The notes below the pieces were generated by a model that saw only the letters and a program-made list of their open reading frames with translations, was not told the origin of the DNA and searched no databases. Source: Colwellia demingiae (GTDB lineage: Bacteria > Pseudomonadota > Gammaproteobacteria > Enterobacterales > Alteromonadaceae). Taken from it: a DNA stretch of 64,000 nt. The stretch lies in the NCBI RefSeq assembly GCF_007954275.1, contig NZ_VOLT01000007.1, positions 186,001 to 250,000 of the forward strand. The letters run 5' to 3'. Below are positions 8,799-18,059 of the stretch, piece by piece; the stretch's first letter is position 1, and each line of letters opens with the position of its first letter. The translations under genes were made by a program, and so were the position numbers.

Positions 8799-11630
8799 CT
8801 AGAACGAGTAGTTAAGACCTAACGAGTAGTTAGCGCCAAATGATTGATAAGAAGTAATTTGTCTTCCATCATTTGCTTCAGCTTGAATAGTCTTTTCGTC
8901 GGTAATGTTCTGAGCTTGGAATGAAACACGTAACCCTTGTAGTAATTTAATGCCAGATTCATCGAAGTCATAACTGATTTGAGCATCCCAAATTTCGGCA
9001 CCTAAATCATCAGTTGCTTCCAAAGCAAGGCTGCCTCCGCGTGTTTCAGTTAAGAATTCATCACGTTTTGTACCGGCAATACGAACTTCGAAGCCATTTC
9101 TTTCATAGTAAGCGGTTAATGAGTAACTTTCTTCAGAAAGTCCAGGCACTTTACCACCATCACTAAGTTTACCATCTAGGAATGTTCCACTTATGACTAA
9201 ACCAAAACCTTCTAAAGAGTCATGCATTACACGTAATGGGACACTGGCTTGTAATTCGTAACCACGAACGAAACCTTCGAAACCATCAGTGGTGGTACTA
9301 ACAAAACCATTCAACGTTGCAGGAGCATCACCATTAGAATCTTTATGTATCTCAGGGATATACACATCAGAAAAATCAGTTAGTGCATCTGAAGTTCTAT
9401 GCCAGTTAGTTAAATCTTTATAGAAAAAGGTTGCTGCAAAATAACCATCTTCAGCAAAGTAATTTTCGTAAGAAAGATCAAACTGGTTTGCTGTTAAAGG
9501 CTCTAACATCGGGTTACCGGCACTGCCAGTCCAAGGACCATTTTGTGGGTTTGAACTTTGAATTTGATTATCATTATAAGCAAAAGTAGCACGTGCATTA
9601 GGACGCATATCATCCATACGAGGACGACTTTGGACTTTTGATAAACCAGTACGAATAAATTGATTTTCAGCAATTTCAAAATTCAAGTTTAGTGTTGGTA
9701 ACACATCTGAGTATGAAGCACCGCCACTTACTGGTGTTGATACTACATAAGCTTGTGCATTTTCAACCGTTGAAAAACCTGTTGAAGATTGGTCAACGTC
9801 AATGTATTGAATACCAAAGTTACCTGTCATGTAGATGCCAGCAAAATCAGCCTCAAAATCAAGTTTTGCGTATAACGTTAATGTTTCTTCATCAACGGTA
9901 TAGGTATCACCTAAGCGGTCAGTTTGCACTAAAGAAGCTTCTGTCGCAGTGTAATAACCACTTTTGTATAAACCTAAACTGTCATAGGCAAGAACACCAT
10001 CAATGCCAATGAAGCTTAAATCTGCAACACCTAAAACATCAGGAATAGCTCCTGCACCTGGGTATTCTGGAGATGTTAGGTAATCACCTTCATTAATTTT
10101 GCTTTTACTACGTTCAGAGTAGTTAACTCCCATGCTGATGCCACTAATAATACTGTATTCAACTACACCGTTAACTTCAAAGCGAATACTGTCTAGTTCT
10201 TCTTCGAATACAGGACGGTTAACAAAACCATCTTGTGCATCACTACCAATAACAGGTGCACCCCATGATTGAGGACCTGCAAGACGCATCAGGCTTTCAT
10301 CAGTATAATCAACGCCTGGAAGTGTTGGATGAGCGCTATACATAACGCCTGTTGAAGTCATATCCCATGAACGAGCCGCTGATGGTCGTCCATCTACGCC
10401 AGCACGGCCAGTACCTGAGTAGCTCTCTAAATCGATGATTGATTTATCAACATCACCCGTTGATATATCTAACACGGTTGACCAATTATCATTTAAGGCA
10501 TATTCAACATTTAAGCCAAAGGTAGTCAGTTCAGACTCTTGTGTTCTGGCATCATTACGAACAACTGAATGGTAACCATCCCATTGACCTGAAGTAACTA
10601 AACCATTTTCAATTGACGCAACATCGTAGTTGACACCACCCCATACCGGGCCACCTTCTTCAAGGCCACGGCGAACATCACTTTCATTAAAGTCTATGTA
10701 TAAGGCATCGAATTTAACGCTAAGTTGATTATTTGGCTCATATTCAATAATTGCAGCGACTGAACTACGTTCCATCAAAGCAGAGCGGGCAAATGAATCA
10801 TGGCCACCCAAAACTTTTGTAGCAGGATCTATGTCATTACCGCTTAAATCTTGTTTTTTTACACAGTTTTCACCATTATCATCACAACTTGCATAACCAA
10901 CATCAGCATAACCCCAACCACGGAAGTTCTCTTCTTGACGAGGTGTTTCTTGATTAGAAACAACAAAAGCAAGACCTAAGGTATCGTCCATAAATTGATC
11001 GACAAAGTTGAACGATAAACGATGACCGTTGTTATCATAATCTGGGTTAGCCGAATCTTTTTCATTTTGTTCGTAAACAGCATTAAGTGTCATCGAAGCA
11101 TCTGAATTTAATGGACTAACAGTTTGTAAATCAATAGTACCACCAATGCCTTGCGCGATAAGACCGGCTTCAGGTGTTTTATATACTACGATGTTAGATA
11201 CTATTTCAGTTGGGTATAAATCAAACTCTACGCCACGGTTATCACCCATACCGAGTAATTCACGACCGTTTAATGAAGTACCAATATAGTTTTCATTGAA
11301 ACCACGTACTGATAGACCACTAGTACGACCGTTACGACGTTCACCCGTTACACCAGGAAGGCGAGCTAATGATTCGGCAACACTGGTATCGGGTAATTTA
11401 CCTATATCTTCAGCAGAAAGAACTTCAACAATTGAATTTGAGCTCATTTTAATCGCTTGTGCTCTTTGTAAAGCACCACGAATACCTGTTACTTGAATTA
11501 CTTCAACTTCTTCTTCTGCGTTTTTTCCTGCAGCTTTGGCTTCTTCTGCAGCAAAACTTGCAGTGCTTAATGCCATTAAGCCACTTGAAAGTAAAGCTAA
11601 CGTCATTTTGCTTGGTTTAAAATGTAGCAT
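8799..11630 (-). CDS. TonB-dependent receptor (maltodextrin-type)
   Basis: A large outer-membrane receptor of about 943 residues. A signal peptide ends near STASFAAEE, followed by a TonB-box-like EVIQVTGIRGAL segment. The plug domain has LPDTSVAESLARLPGV and GLSVRGFNENYIGTSLNGRE. The long C-terminal part is beta-barrel-like and ends in SLGLNYSF, with the terminal Phe typical of outer-membrane proteins. It would import a ligand using TonB energy. The upstream palindromes and the pullulanase across the gap suggest maltodextrins or related alpha-glucans. The start at 11630 is preferred because GGGGAG lies 8 nt upstream; an in-frame ATG at 11651 lies upstream of that ribosome site. Confidence 0.9.
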   Translation of the reverse strand: MLHFKPSKMTLALLSSGLMALSTASFAAEEAKAAGKNAEEEVEVIQVTGIRGALQRAQAIKMSSNSIVEVLSAEDIGKLPDTSVAESLARLPGVTGERRNGRTSGLSVRGFNENYIGTSLNGRELLGMGDNRGVEFDLYPTEIVSNIVVYKTPEAGLIAQGIGGTIDLQTVSPLNSDASMTLNAVYEQNEKDSANPDYDNNGHRLSFNFVDQFMDDTLGLAFVVSNQETPRQEENFRGWGYADVGYASCDDNGENCVKKQDLSGNDIDPATKVLGGHDSFARSALMERSSVAAIIEYEPNNQLSVKFDALYIDFNESDVRRGLEEGGPVWGGVNYDVASIENGLVTSGQWDGYHSVVRNDARTQESELTTFGLNVEYALNDNWSTVLDISTGDVDKSIIDLESYSGTGRAGVDGRPSAARSWDMTSTGVMYSAHPTLPGVDYTDESLMRLAGPQSWGAPVIGSDAQDGFVNRPVFEEELDSIRFEVNGVVEYSIISGISMGVNYSERSKSKINEGDYLTSPEYPGAGAIPDVLGVADLSFIGIDGVLAYDSLGLYKSGYYTATEASLVQTDRLGDTYTVDEETLTLYAKLDFEADFAGIYMTGNFGIQYIDVDQSSTGFSTVENAQAYVVSTPVSGGASYSDVLPTLNLNFEIAENQFIRTGLSKVQSRPRMDDMRPNARATFAYNDNQIQSSNPQNGPWTGSAGNPMLEPLTANQFDLSYENYFAEDGYFAATFFYKDLTNWHRTSDALTDFSDVYIPEIHKDSNGDAPATLNGFVSTTTDGFEGFVRGYELQASVPLRVMHDSLEGFGLVISGTFLDGKLSDGGKVPGLSEESYSLTAYYERNGFEVRIAGTKRDEFLTETRGGSLALEATDDLGAEIWDAQISYDFDESGIKLLQGLRVSFQAQNITDEKTIQAEANDGRQITSYQSFGANYSLGLNYSF

Positions 11631-11799
11631 TGAATATTCTCCCCTAGCCATCCGTGATTAATTTTATAAGCTAACTTCCGTTTAGCCTAATAATTATATG
11701 TTTGTGTTTTATGTATGCAGTTATGCGGTCACATGTGTTAATTGGTTATTATTTGTGAACAACTTTAATATAAAGGGGCAAATTACTGATGGATAGTGG

Positions 11800-11815
11800 T
11801 TGCATACGTATTCAG
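11800..11815. promoter_or_regulatory. LacI-type palindrome M1 (ATACGTAT core)
   Basis: TTGCATACGTATTCAG is centred on CG with ATACGTAT symmetry, the form of LacI-family operators. It lies 170 bp upstream of the TonB-dependent receptor. It is an inverted partner of the site at 11841, 41 bp centre to centre, close to four helical turns, which would suit a repressor tetramer or loop. Confidence 0.6.
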
Positions 11816-11840
11816 AGCGTAGCTTAGTCCTCCAAACTCA

Positions 11841-11856
11841 TTGAATACGTATGCAA
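11841..11856. promoter_or_regulatory. LacI-type palindrome M2 (ATACGTAT core)
   Basis: TTGAATACGTATGCAA has symmetric outer TTG/CAA and the same ATACGTAT core as M1 and M3. It is the most upstream site for the minus-strand receptor. A maltodextrin (MalR-like) repressor is inferred from the pullulanase context; no such regulator gene lies in the window. Confidence 0.6.
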
Positions 11857-11919
11857 CGATTGTTTCAAAAACAAACAAGTCATTAGGTTAAAGGAGAAAC
11901 TAACAAACAATAAAAGGAA

Positions 11920-12374
11920 AGTGTTTCTCTTTTAGCAAAATTCTAAGGCTTATTTTACTTGTTACCCTGACATCAGCAAGTTTGTTTGACTATTAAGGGA
12001 GTATTTAAATAATAGAGCAGCTGCTTGAACGGGCGCTGTATTTTTCGGCTGTTGTCCGGTTCTGGTTAACTATATAGTACCTAAATAGTCCATTCGGTAG
12101 TGCCAGCTGTAGCAGTCATACCTTAAATTTCTACTCGGATAAGTTGATCTTGATGATATTTTGGAAGTTGATTATATAGGTAATAAAAATAGGCCTGTTG
12201 AGTATATCAATAAGCCTATTCTTCAAGAGGGGGAGATCTTTATCTTACCTGATAACCTTTGACCGTAATTATTCTGTTTATAGCTTGGATAATTGTTTTG
12301 CTAAAGATTACCTTAATGAAATAGGGGAGTCGTCATTGAAGACTTGGCTTGATACATCAGTATATCCTCGTTAG
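11920..12374 (+). pseudogene. Possible decayed gene remnant (frameshifted)
   Basis: Two adjoining reading frames look protein-like but lack a start and are offset from one another. Frame one spans 12143-12259 and encodes VDLDDILEVDYIGNK, then RPVEYINKPILQEGEIFILP. It hits a stop at 12260. The next frame, 12258-12374, continues as FDRNYSVYSLDNCFAKDYLN and ESSLKTWLDTSVYPR before a stop. Upstream, other frames give a hydrophobic stretch (RLILLVTLTSASLF) near 11960. I cannot name the family; an S26/TraF-like peptidase crossed my mind but no catalytic residues support it. The segment may simply be chance coding potential in an 860 bp gap. Confidence 0.35.
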
Positions 12375-12401
12375 CCGAATCGAGAATTAATCGTCTTGAT
12401 A

Positions 12402-12417
12402 TTGAATACGTATGTAA
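12402..12417. promoter_or_regulatory. LacI-type palindrome M3 upstream of pullulanase
   Basis: TTGAATACGTATGTAA repeats the core of M1 and M2, 77 bp before the pullulanase ATG. The shared motif puts the receptor and the pullulanase under the same regulator. Confidence 0.6.
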
Positions 12418-12493
12418 CAGGGGAAAACTAGTGTTGATCTGATCTCTGAACGAGTAAGTTAATATCCATAACAATTTTAACGACTCGTTTATT

Positions 12494-15400
12494 ATGAAAA
12501 TGTATTCTTTTTGTCACTCTATCTCAAGTCCTAACCGTGCAGTTTATATTGCGCTTTCTGCCAGTTTATTAGTGAGTGCTTGTGGTGAAACAAGTGAATC
12601 TTCTCAGCTAGATAAGCAAGGCATGGGTATAGTAGCCAAGACCAATGTTATTAAGGCAAGTACCTTTAAATCAACCGACCTAGATAACTTACCTAGTGAT
12701 ACCTCTGCTCATTGGTTAACCACAAAGATATTGGTACTGCCAAAATCAGTTAATAAATATCAATACCAATTACTTAGCAAAAATTCAGTCGGTTTTAATG
12801 CTATTGATTTATTGCCAGTTACCTTCCCTGAAAAAGTAGCTATAAAGTTTCCACATTTAACCGACTTTCAAGCATTTGAAGTGCAATTAACACCAGCTCA
12901 AAGTAAACGTTGGTTAAAACAACAAGTTATGGTGGTTGCTCTCGATGCGACTATTGATACAAACGTTGAGCCTGCCCTTAATACAAGTAAGCAAGCCAAA
13001 AAAATTGCTTACGTGCAAATAGGGGCGGTAATTGATTCACTTTATACTCAGGGCGAAAATGATGCCGATGAAGTGACTGATTTAGGCGCCAAAATAATTA
13101 ATCACCAAGAAGGCGAGGGCGCTAGCACTGCTGTTAGCTTTAAGTTGTGGGCACCAACAGCACAAGCTGTTTCTGTGCAGCTTTTTGATAACAACTTACA
13201 AGCTACCTCAAGTGGCAAGCTTGATATGGTAGAAGATACTAATACAGGTATTTGGCAGGTAATATCAGATAACCAAGCGAGTTACGCTTATTATAAGTAT
13301 CAGCTTGATGTTTATCATCCTGTATCAAAAGAAATCGAATCCTTATCAGTTACCGACCCTTACTCTTTAAGCCTATCTGTTAATAGCGAGTACTCACAGG
13401 TTGTTGATTTGAATGATGCGGTTACTCAACCAGAACACTGGCTTACTCAGCAAATACCTACCGTGAAAAATGTCGAAGATAATGTATTCTATGAAACACA
13501 TATTCGTGATTTTAGTGCTAATGAAAAGCAGCTTAGTAATCCTAAATTTAAAGGGAAATATAAAGCCTTCAGCGAGAAAAATTCTGATGGCATACAGCAT
13601 TTAAAAGCGCTGCAAGTTGCGGGGTTAAATAACATTCATTTATTACCTACTTTTGATATAGCTACAGTTAATGAAGATGACAGTAAACACCTTGATATAG
13701 ATGATAACTTGGCTAAAGTTTGTGCAATTACACCAGATACGAGTATATGTCAGCAATCTTACGATGAAAAACAGTCAATAAAGTCATTATTACAGAGCTA
13801 TGCGGTTGCAGGAGAGCAAGCACAGCAGTTAGTCAGTGAGTTACGTGAAGTTGATAACTACAATTGGGGTTATGACCCTTTTCATTACACAGTGCCTGAA
13901 GGAAGTTACGCCGTTGATGCTAAAGGTGTTTCACGCTTAGTAGAATTTAGAGAAATGGTTCAAAGCCTACATGGTATGGGCTTTAGAGTGATTATGGATG
14001 TGGTTTATAACCATACTCACCAAGCAGGATTAGAGCCTAATGCCGTATTAGATAAAATAGTGCCTACTTATTATCATCGATTAGACCCTATAACCGGCGC
14101 CATTGAACAATCTACTTGTTGTGATAATACCGCGACAGAGCGTGTAATGATGGCAAAACTAATGACAGACTCGTTATTGGTTTGGGCTCGTGATTATAAA
14201 ATCGATGGTTTTCGCTTTGACTTAATGGGACATCAACCAAAGGATGCCATGTTGGCTGCAAGAGAAGCCGTGCGCCAAGTAGACCACGATACTTACTTTT
14301 ACGGTGAAGGTTGGAACTTTGGTGAAGTGGCGAGTAATAGTCAATTTGTTCAAGCCAGCCAGTTAGAATTAGGTGGTAGCGAAATAGGGACATTCTCAGA
14401 TAGATTACGTGATGCTGTTCGTGGTGGTGGTAATAATACCCGAGATTCTCAAGGCGTTGGTAATGGTCTATTAACGTTTCCCAATGATAAAGAGGCCAAT
14501 GAAAAACAAAACCAAGCACAGCTTCAAACAGAATATATGCTGCGCATGGACCAATTACGTATTGGCTTAGCCGGTAATTTACATAACTTCCCTTTAAGAA
14601 CCCTTGGCGGTGAAAGTGATGACGGCGAAAGTAATGGCAAAAAAGTATTAGGCAAAGATATCCCTTATGGCGACCAGCCAACAGGATATGCGTTAGATCC
14701 GGCAGACACTATCAACTATGTTTCCAAACATGATAATCAAACGCTTTGGGATAACAGTCAATACCGCTTACCGTTTGATGTTTCAACAGAAGATAGGGTG
14801 CGGATGCATTTACAAAGCTTATCTTTCGCTTTATTCGCTCAAGGTATTCCTTTTATTCACATGGGCTCAGAGTTTATGCGTTCTAAGTCATTTCTTAGGG
14901 ACAGTTATGATTACGGTGACTGGTTCAATCGTGTTGATTTTTCTAAGCAGGATAACTTCTATAATGTTGGGCTACCACCAGCAGAAAAAGATCAAGCTAA
15001 CTGGCCGTTAATAAAACAAGTACTGGCTGGTCACCAAGGTCGTGATCATGTCAATGCTAAGCAAATTCAGCGAAGTAGTAACGCTTTTATCGACATGTTA
15101 GCAATACGAATGAGTAGTCCATTATTTAGGTTAACCACTGAACAGAGCATTATTGATAAAGTGAGCTTTCTTAATGCTGCAGTATCCAAGCAGGATGATG
15201 GTAAAATATCACAGCAACAGACTGGTTTATTAGTGATGAAAATTGATGATACACAGGGCGAAGCAGTTGATAGTAAATATCAAAGTTTAATCGTTATCTT
15301 CAATACCAGTGATAAAACACAGGTGTTTAACTATACCTTTAAAGAGGACTTTAATTCTGGCTTAAACTCTACCAGCACTCCAGGATATCAATTACATCCA

Positions 15401-15511
15401 ATCCAGAAAAAGGGAAGTGATGAGGTAGTTAAACAAAGTAAAGTAACGGCAAAAGGCTTTATTGTACCGCCATTATCGAGTGTAGTATTTGTAAAAGCTG
15501 TCAGTGAATAA
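12494..15511 (+). CDS. Lipoprotein pullulanase-type alpha-1,6-glucosidase (GH13)
   Basis: A 1005-residue enzyme that debranches alpha-1,6 links in pullulan, starch or glycogen fragments. The N-terminus is a lipoprotein signal with lipobox LVSAC (residues 27-31), so it is probably tethered in the outer membrane or periplasm. A carbohydrate-binding CBM48-like region (VSFKLWAPTAQAVSVQLFD) precedes the catalytic barrel. The four GH13 regions are visible: DVVYNH near residue 500, GFRFDLMGH near 572 with the nucleophile Asp, YGEGWNF near 605 with the acid Glu, and VSKHDN near 744. It is divergent from the receptor gene and has its own ATACGTAT palindrome, consistent with a maltodextrin regulon. Confidence 0.92.
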   Translation: MKMYSFCHSISSPNRAVYIALSASLLVSACGETSESSQLDKQGMGIVAKTNVIKASTFKSTDLDNLPSDTSAHWLTTKILVLPKSVNKYQYQLLSKNSVGFNAIDLLPVTFPEKVAIKFPHLTDFQAFEVQLTPAQSKRWLKQQVMVVALDATIDTNVEPALNTSKQAKKIAYVQIGAVIDSLYTQGENDADEVTDLGAKIINHQEGEGASTAVSFKLWAPTAQAVSVQLFDNNLQATSSGKLDMVEDTNTGIWQVISDNQASYAYYKYQLDVYHPVSKEIESLSVTDPYSLSLSVNSEYSQVVDLNDAVTQPEHWLTQQIPTVKNVEDNVFYETHIRDFSANEKQLSNPKFKGKYKAFSEKNSDGIQHLKALQVAGLNNIHLLPTFDIATVNEDDSKHLDIDDNLAKVCAITPDTSICQQSYDEKQSIKSLLQSYAVAGEQAQQLVSELREVDNYNWGYDPFHYTVPEGSYAVDAKGVSRLVEFREMVQSLHGMGFRVIMDVVYNHTHQAGLEPNAVLDKIVPTYYHRLDPITGAIEQSTCCDNTATERVMMAKLMTDSLLVWARDYKIDGFRFDLMGHQPKDAMLAAREAVRQVDHDTYFYGEGWNFGEVASNSQFVQASQLELGGSEIGTFSDRLRDAVRGGGNNTRDSQGVGNGLLTFPNDKEANEKQNQAQLQTEYMLRMDQLRIGLAGNLHNFPLRTLGGESDDGESNGKKVLGKDIPYGDQPTGYALDPADTINYVSKHDNQTLWDNSQYRLPFDVSTEDRVRMHLQSLSFALFAQGIPFIHMGSEFMRSKSFLRDSYDYGDWFNRVDFSKQDNFYNVGLPPAEKDQANWPLIKQVLAGHQGRDHVNAKQIQRSSNAFIDMLAIRMSSPLFRLTTEQSIIDKVSFLNAAVSKQDDGKISQQQTGLLVMKIDDTQGEAVDSKYQSLIVIFNTSDKTQVFNYTFKEDFNSGLNSTSTPGYQLHPIQKKGSDEVVKQSKVTAKGFIVPPLSSVVFVKAVSE

Positions 15512-15567
15512 GCGAGTTAAGCTTTACTTATCTATAGCCAAATTACTTAGGTGTGAATAAAATTAAA

Positions 15568-15610
15568 GGCCCAGTTTATCCCATGTGAAGTGGATAAACT
15601 GGGCCTTTTT
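15568..15610. terminator. Bidirectional terminator after pullulanase
   Basis: GGCCCAGTTTATCC and GGATAAACTGGGCC form a perfect 14-bp stem with a 10-nt loop, followed by TTTTT and preceded by AAA. It ends the pullulanase and possibly the convergent acyltransferase transcript. Confidence 0.85.
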
Positions 15611-15659
15611 ATTTAATTCTGGTTTCAGTTATTTAACGCTTAGCTTTAATAAAGGTAAA

Positions 15660-16532
15660 TTAAACACTCGGTGATAAATGTAAGAAACAGCCGCGACCTG
15701 CAAAGGTCAATTGATAGCTAGGCTCGCCATTTTTATCGCTGCTTGCATTTCTTTCTAACAGACCTTTATCAATTAAATAATCTAGCATTGTCGTTGATAA
15801 CTCGCCTAGTTTTGCTTTGGTGGTAATCTCAAGCTTAGTGGCGACCCCTTTAAAGGAATACAGTGCTTTGATTATCTTGGCTTCAGCTTCAGATATTTTT
15901 GGCATACAGCCCTTGTATGCAGGATATTGATCTAACGGGAATTTACCTTGAATGCATTCATATGAAGCTTGGATTGCTTTTATGTCACTGCTTCTATCTT
16001 CAGTTAACTTAAAAGTGTGAAAAACCCCAGCTTCTTTGCTTAAGTAATCAACCTTAGCTAAAAAAATAGGTAAGTCACAACCTTGAGCTACATGGTAAAA
16101 GCCCGACTTCCATTTAGGTACTGGGCCACGGGTGCCTTCAGGAGTAAACAGGAAAAATACCCGATTTAATTTTTGGCTATTAATAAATTGTTTTATCTGC
16201 TCAACTTGGCCTACGCCTTTTGCAGAGCGATTAATAGGTATCGCGCCTAGATACATCATCCAAGTGCCTAATACTGGCACTCGACATAAGCTGTCTTTTA
16301 CCGAAAAGTAAATTTTTACATCTTGTAAAATGGCGGCACCTAGGGCGTAAACAAAATCCCAGTTTGAGGTATGTGGTGCAGCAATCGCAACACCAGCACC
16401 TTCAGGTGCAGTTTTACAAAGTTTCCATCCCGCAAGTTTAAACCACAGAGTGAAAACGAATTTTAAGAAATATTTTGTGAAAATACCGTCGAAGATGGTT
16501 TTTTCTCTTATGGTGAGTTCTTTTTTAGCCAT
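15660..16532 (-). CDS. PlsC-like 1-acylglycerol-3-phosphate acyltransferase with C-terminal extension
   Basis: A 290-residue member of the PlsC/LPLAT family. The catalytic HX4D motif is HTSNWD (H54, D59) and the acyl-acceptor motif is FTPEGTRGP around residue 132. The block AIPINRSAKG matches the third family motif. The N-terminus has a hydrophobic membrane-associated stretch. Residues from about 215 to the end look like a small winged-helix unit (AEAKIIKALYSFKGVATKLE, LLERNASSDKNGEPSYQLTF), which ordinary PlsC lacks. The acceptor and acyl donor are unknown. It is a single gene between two terminators or gaps. Confidence 0.82.
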   Translation of the reverse strand: MAKKELTIREKTIFDGIFTKYFLKFVFTLWFKLAGWKLCKTAPEGAGVAIAAPHTSNWDFVYALGAAILQDVKIYFSVKDSLCRVPVLGTWMMYLGAIPINRSAKGVGQVEQIKQFINSQKLNRVFFLFTPEGTRGPVPKWKSGFYHVAQGCDLPIFLAKVDYLSKEAGVFHTFKLTEDRSSDIKAIQASYECIQGKFPLDQYPAYKGCMPKISEAEAKIIKALYSFKGVATKLEITTKAKLGELSTTMLDYLIDKGLLERNASSDKNGEPSYQLTFAGRGCFLHLSPSV

Positions 16533-17045
16533 GATAAAGTCAATATAAAGTTACTACTGAGATGGCGCAATTGTAACAGGAAAGTAGTCAAAAATATTGA
16601 TGTAGGTATTAATTTTGTTCGCTTGACTGCTAATAATAATAACTAAATATAAATGACTGTTTTAAAGTTGAGCTGTGCAGTCTCTGCTAGTGTATGTTGT
16701 TATTAATAATAACAATCGCTTAGCTAGTTTTTTATACTAAAAGTAATCTTTATCTTATTGCTTTAGCGTTTAAAACAAGCGGTTTGAGCCGTTTTAGTTA
16801 CTTACTAGGTCTTTTTAACCTGTTTTTTATTTCAATTTGTTTCCGTATGTTACAGAGTTAATATTTTTATTTAGCTAATCTATTGTATTTTAGATGAATA
16901 TTAGTAAATAGTCGCTTTACACCATGTTTTCCTCGCCAGAATATAACTTATCATCCCACTAGAAGAGTCTCTTGTATTTATATACAATCATATAACCTAT
17001 GCATTTTGCATCTCCGTAATTACTTAACGTATCAATGATAATCAT
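16533..17045. other. 513-bp intergenic gap
   Basis: AT-rich gap between the divergent acyltransferase and FHA genes. The only structure I see is a near-palindrome, TTGTTATTAATAATAACAA, around 16699-16717. No gene or repeat copy is recognisable. Promoters for both genes must lie here, but none stands out. Confidence 0.5.
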
Positions 17046-18059
17046 ATGGCTGCTATTTTAAATCTAAATAATAAAAACGAAGCGTTAAGTTATTTAAATG
17101 CTTGTCATTGTTTTGGTCGTTCACCAACTAATGTTGATACTGTCATTAATGCTCAAGAAGTTTCTCGCATTCATGCGGTTGTTGAATGGAGTAATAACCA
17201 ATGGCTTATTCGAGATTTAAGTAATAATGGTACTTGGGTAAATAATCAAAAATTAGTCAAAGATAACCCGCATAAACTTAAGGTGGGGGATAAAGTGTTT
17301 TTTGCTTCAGGTGAAAGCCATGGCTTTGAGATACAAGATCTGAGACCACCGCAAAATATGTTACTGCCGATTACCCAACCGGGTGATTGCGTGACAGAAT
17401 CACCGATTGTTTTGGCTGATGGTAATTTACTTCCTTCGGAGCAGAACCCTGAGATTGCTTTATTTTATGTACCGAGTAAAGACCAGTGGTATAAAGAATT
17501 CCTTATTGATACCGACGGCAGTGCTTACCCTGTCGCCAATTCAGATTTATTATTTTTCAATAATCAAAAGTGGCAGCTTAAATTAATTCCTTTAACTGAA
17601 AATACCGTGCTAATGGCTAAAGCTAAGTTATCGGTTGATCAAATAAAATATCGCTTTAACTTAAGTTTAGATGAAGAAAATACCGAATTGACAGTAACAA
17701 CTGATGATGAAAAATTTTGCTTAGCTAATAAAGCACATCACTACTTAACATTGAGTTTAGCGAGACATCGTGATGAAGATGCTAAACAGGGTATCGATGC
17801 CGATAACCAAGGCTGGCGCTTACCAGAAACACTAACCAAAGAGTTAGGGTGTGATATCACATTATTCAACACACATGTTTGCCGCGCTAAACAGCAATTT
17901 CGAGATATGTTCGATGGTGCTTGCGATGGTGATGAGTTAATTGAGCGCAAAGGTAAAAAAATACGCTTTGCAGGTGTTTTTTATCGTATATATAAAGGCA
18001 ATGAACTGATCGTTAATCGCGGACAAGATAAAGTATCCCTTACGGTATTACATGGATAA
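17046..18059 (+). CDS. FHA domain protein with C-terminal winged-helix-like domain
   Basis: A 337-residue protein. A forkhead-associated phosphothreonine-binding domain covers about residues 20-95, with all core motifs: GRS at 24-26, SRIHA at 40-44 and LSNNGTWVN at 58-66. The middle is unassigned. The C-terminal 110 residues (YLTLSLARHR, NQGWRLPETL, CRAKQQF) resemble the winged-helix DNA-binding domain of response-regulator or EmbR-like proteins, though this is tentative. The gene overlaps the next one, a Ser/Thr kinase, by 8 bp, so the two are co-translated. The FHA protein is probably a substrate or adaptor of that kinase. Confidence 0.85.
   Translation: MAAILNLNNKNEALSYLNACHCFGRSPTNVDTVINAQEVSRIHAVVEWSNNQWLIRDLSNNGTWVNNQKLVKDNPHKLKVGDKVFFASGESHGFEIQDLRPPQNMLLPITQPGDCVTESPIVLADGNLLPSEQNPEIALFYVPSKDQWYKEFLIDTDGSAYPVANSDLLFFNNQKWQLKLIPLTENTVLMAKAKLSVDQIKYRFNLSLDEENTELTVTTDDEKFCLANKAHHYLTLSLARHRDEDAKQGIDADNQGWRLPETLTKELGCDITLFNTHVCRAKQQFRDMFDGACDGDELIERKGKKIRFAGVFYRIYKGNELIVNRGQDKVSLTVLHG

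Noticed and set aside
14112-14681. 189-codon frame antisense to the pullulanase
   Set aside because: It lies wholly opposite the conserved GH13 catalytic region, and its His- and Tyr-rich composition is that of a reversed coding strand.
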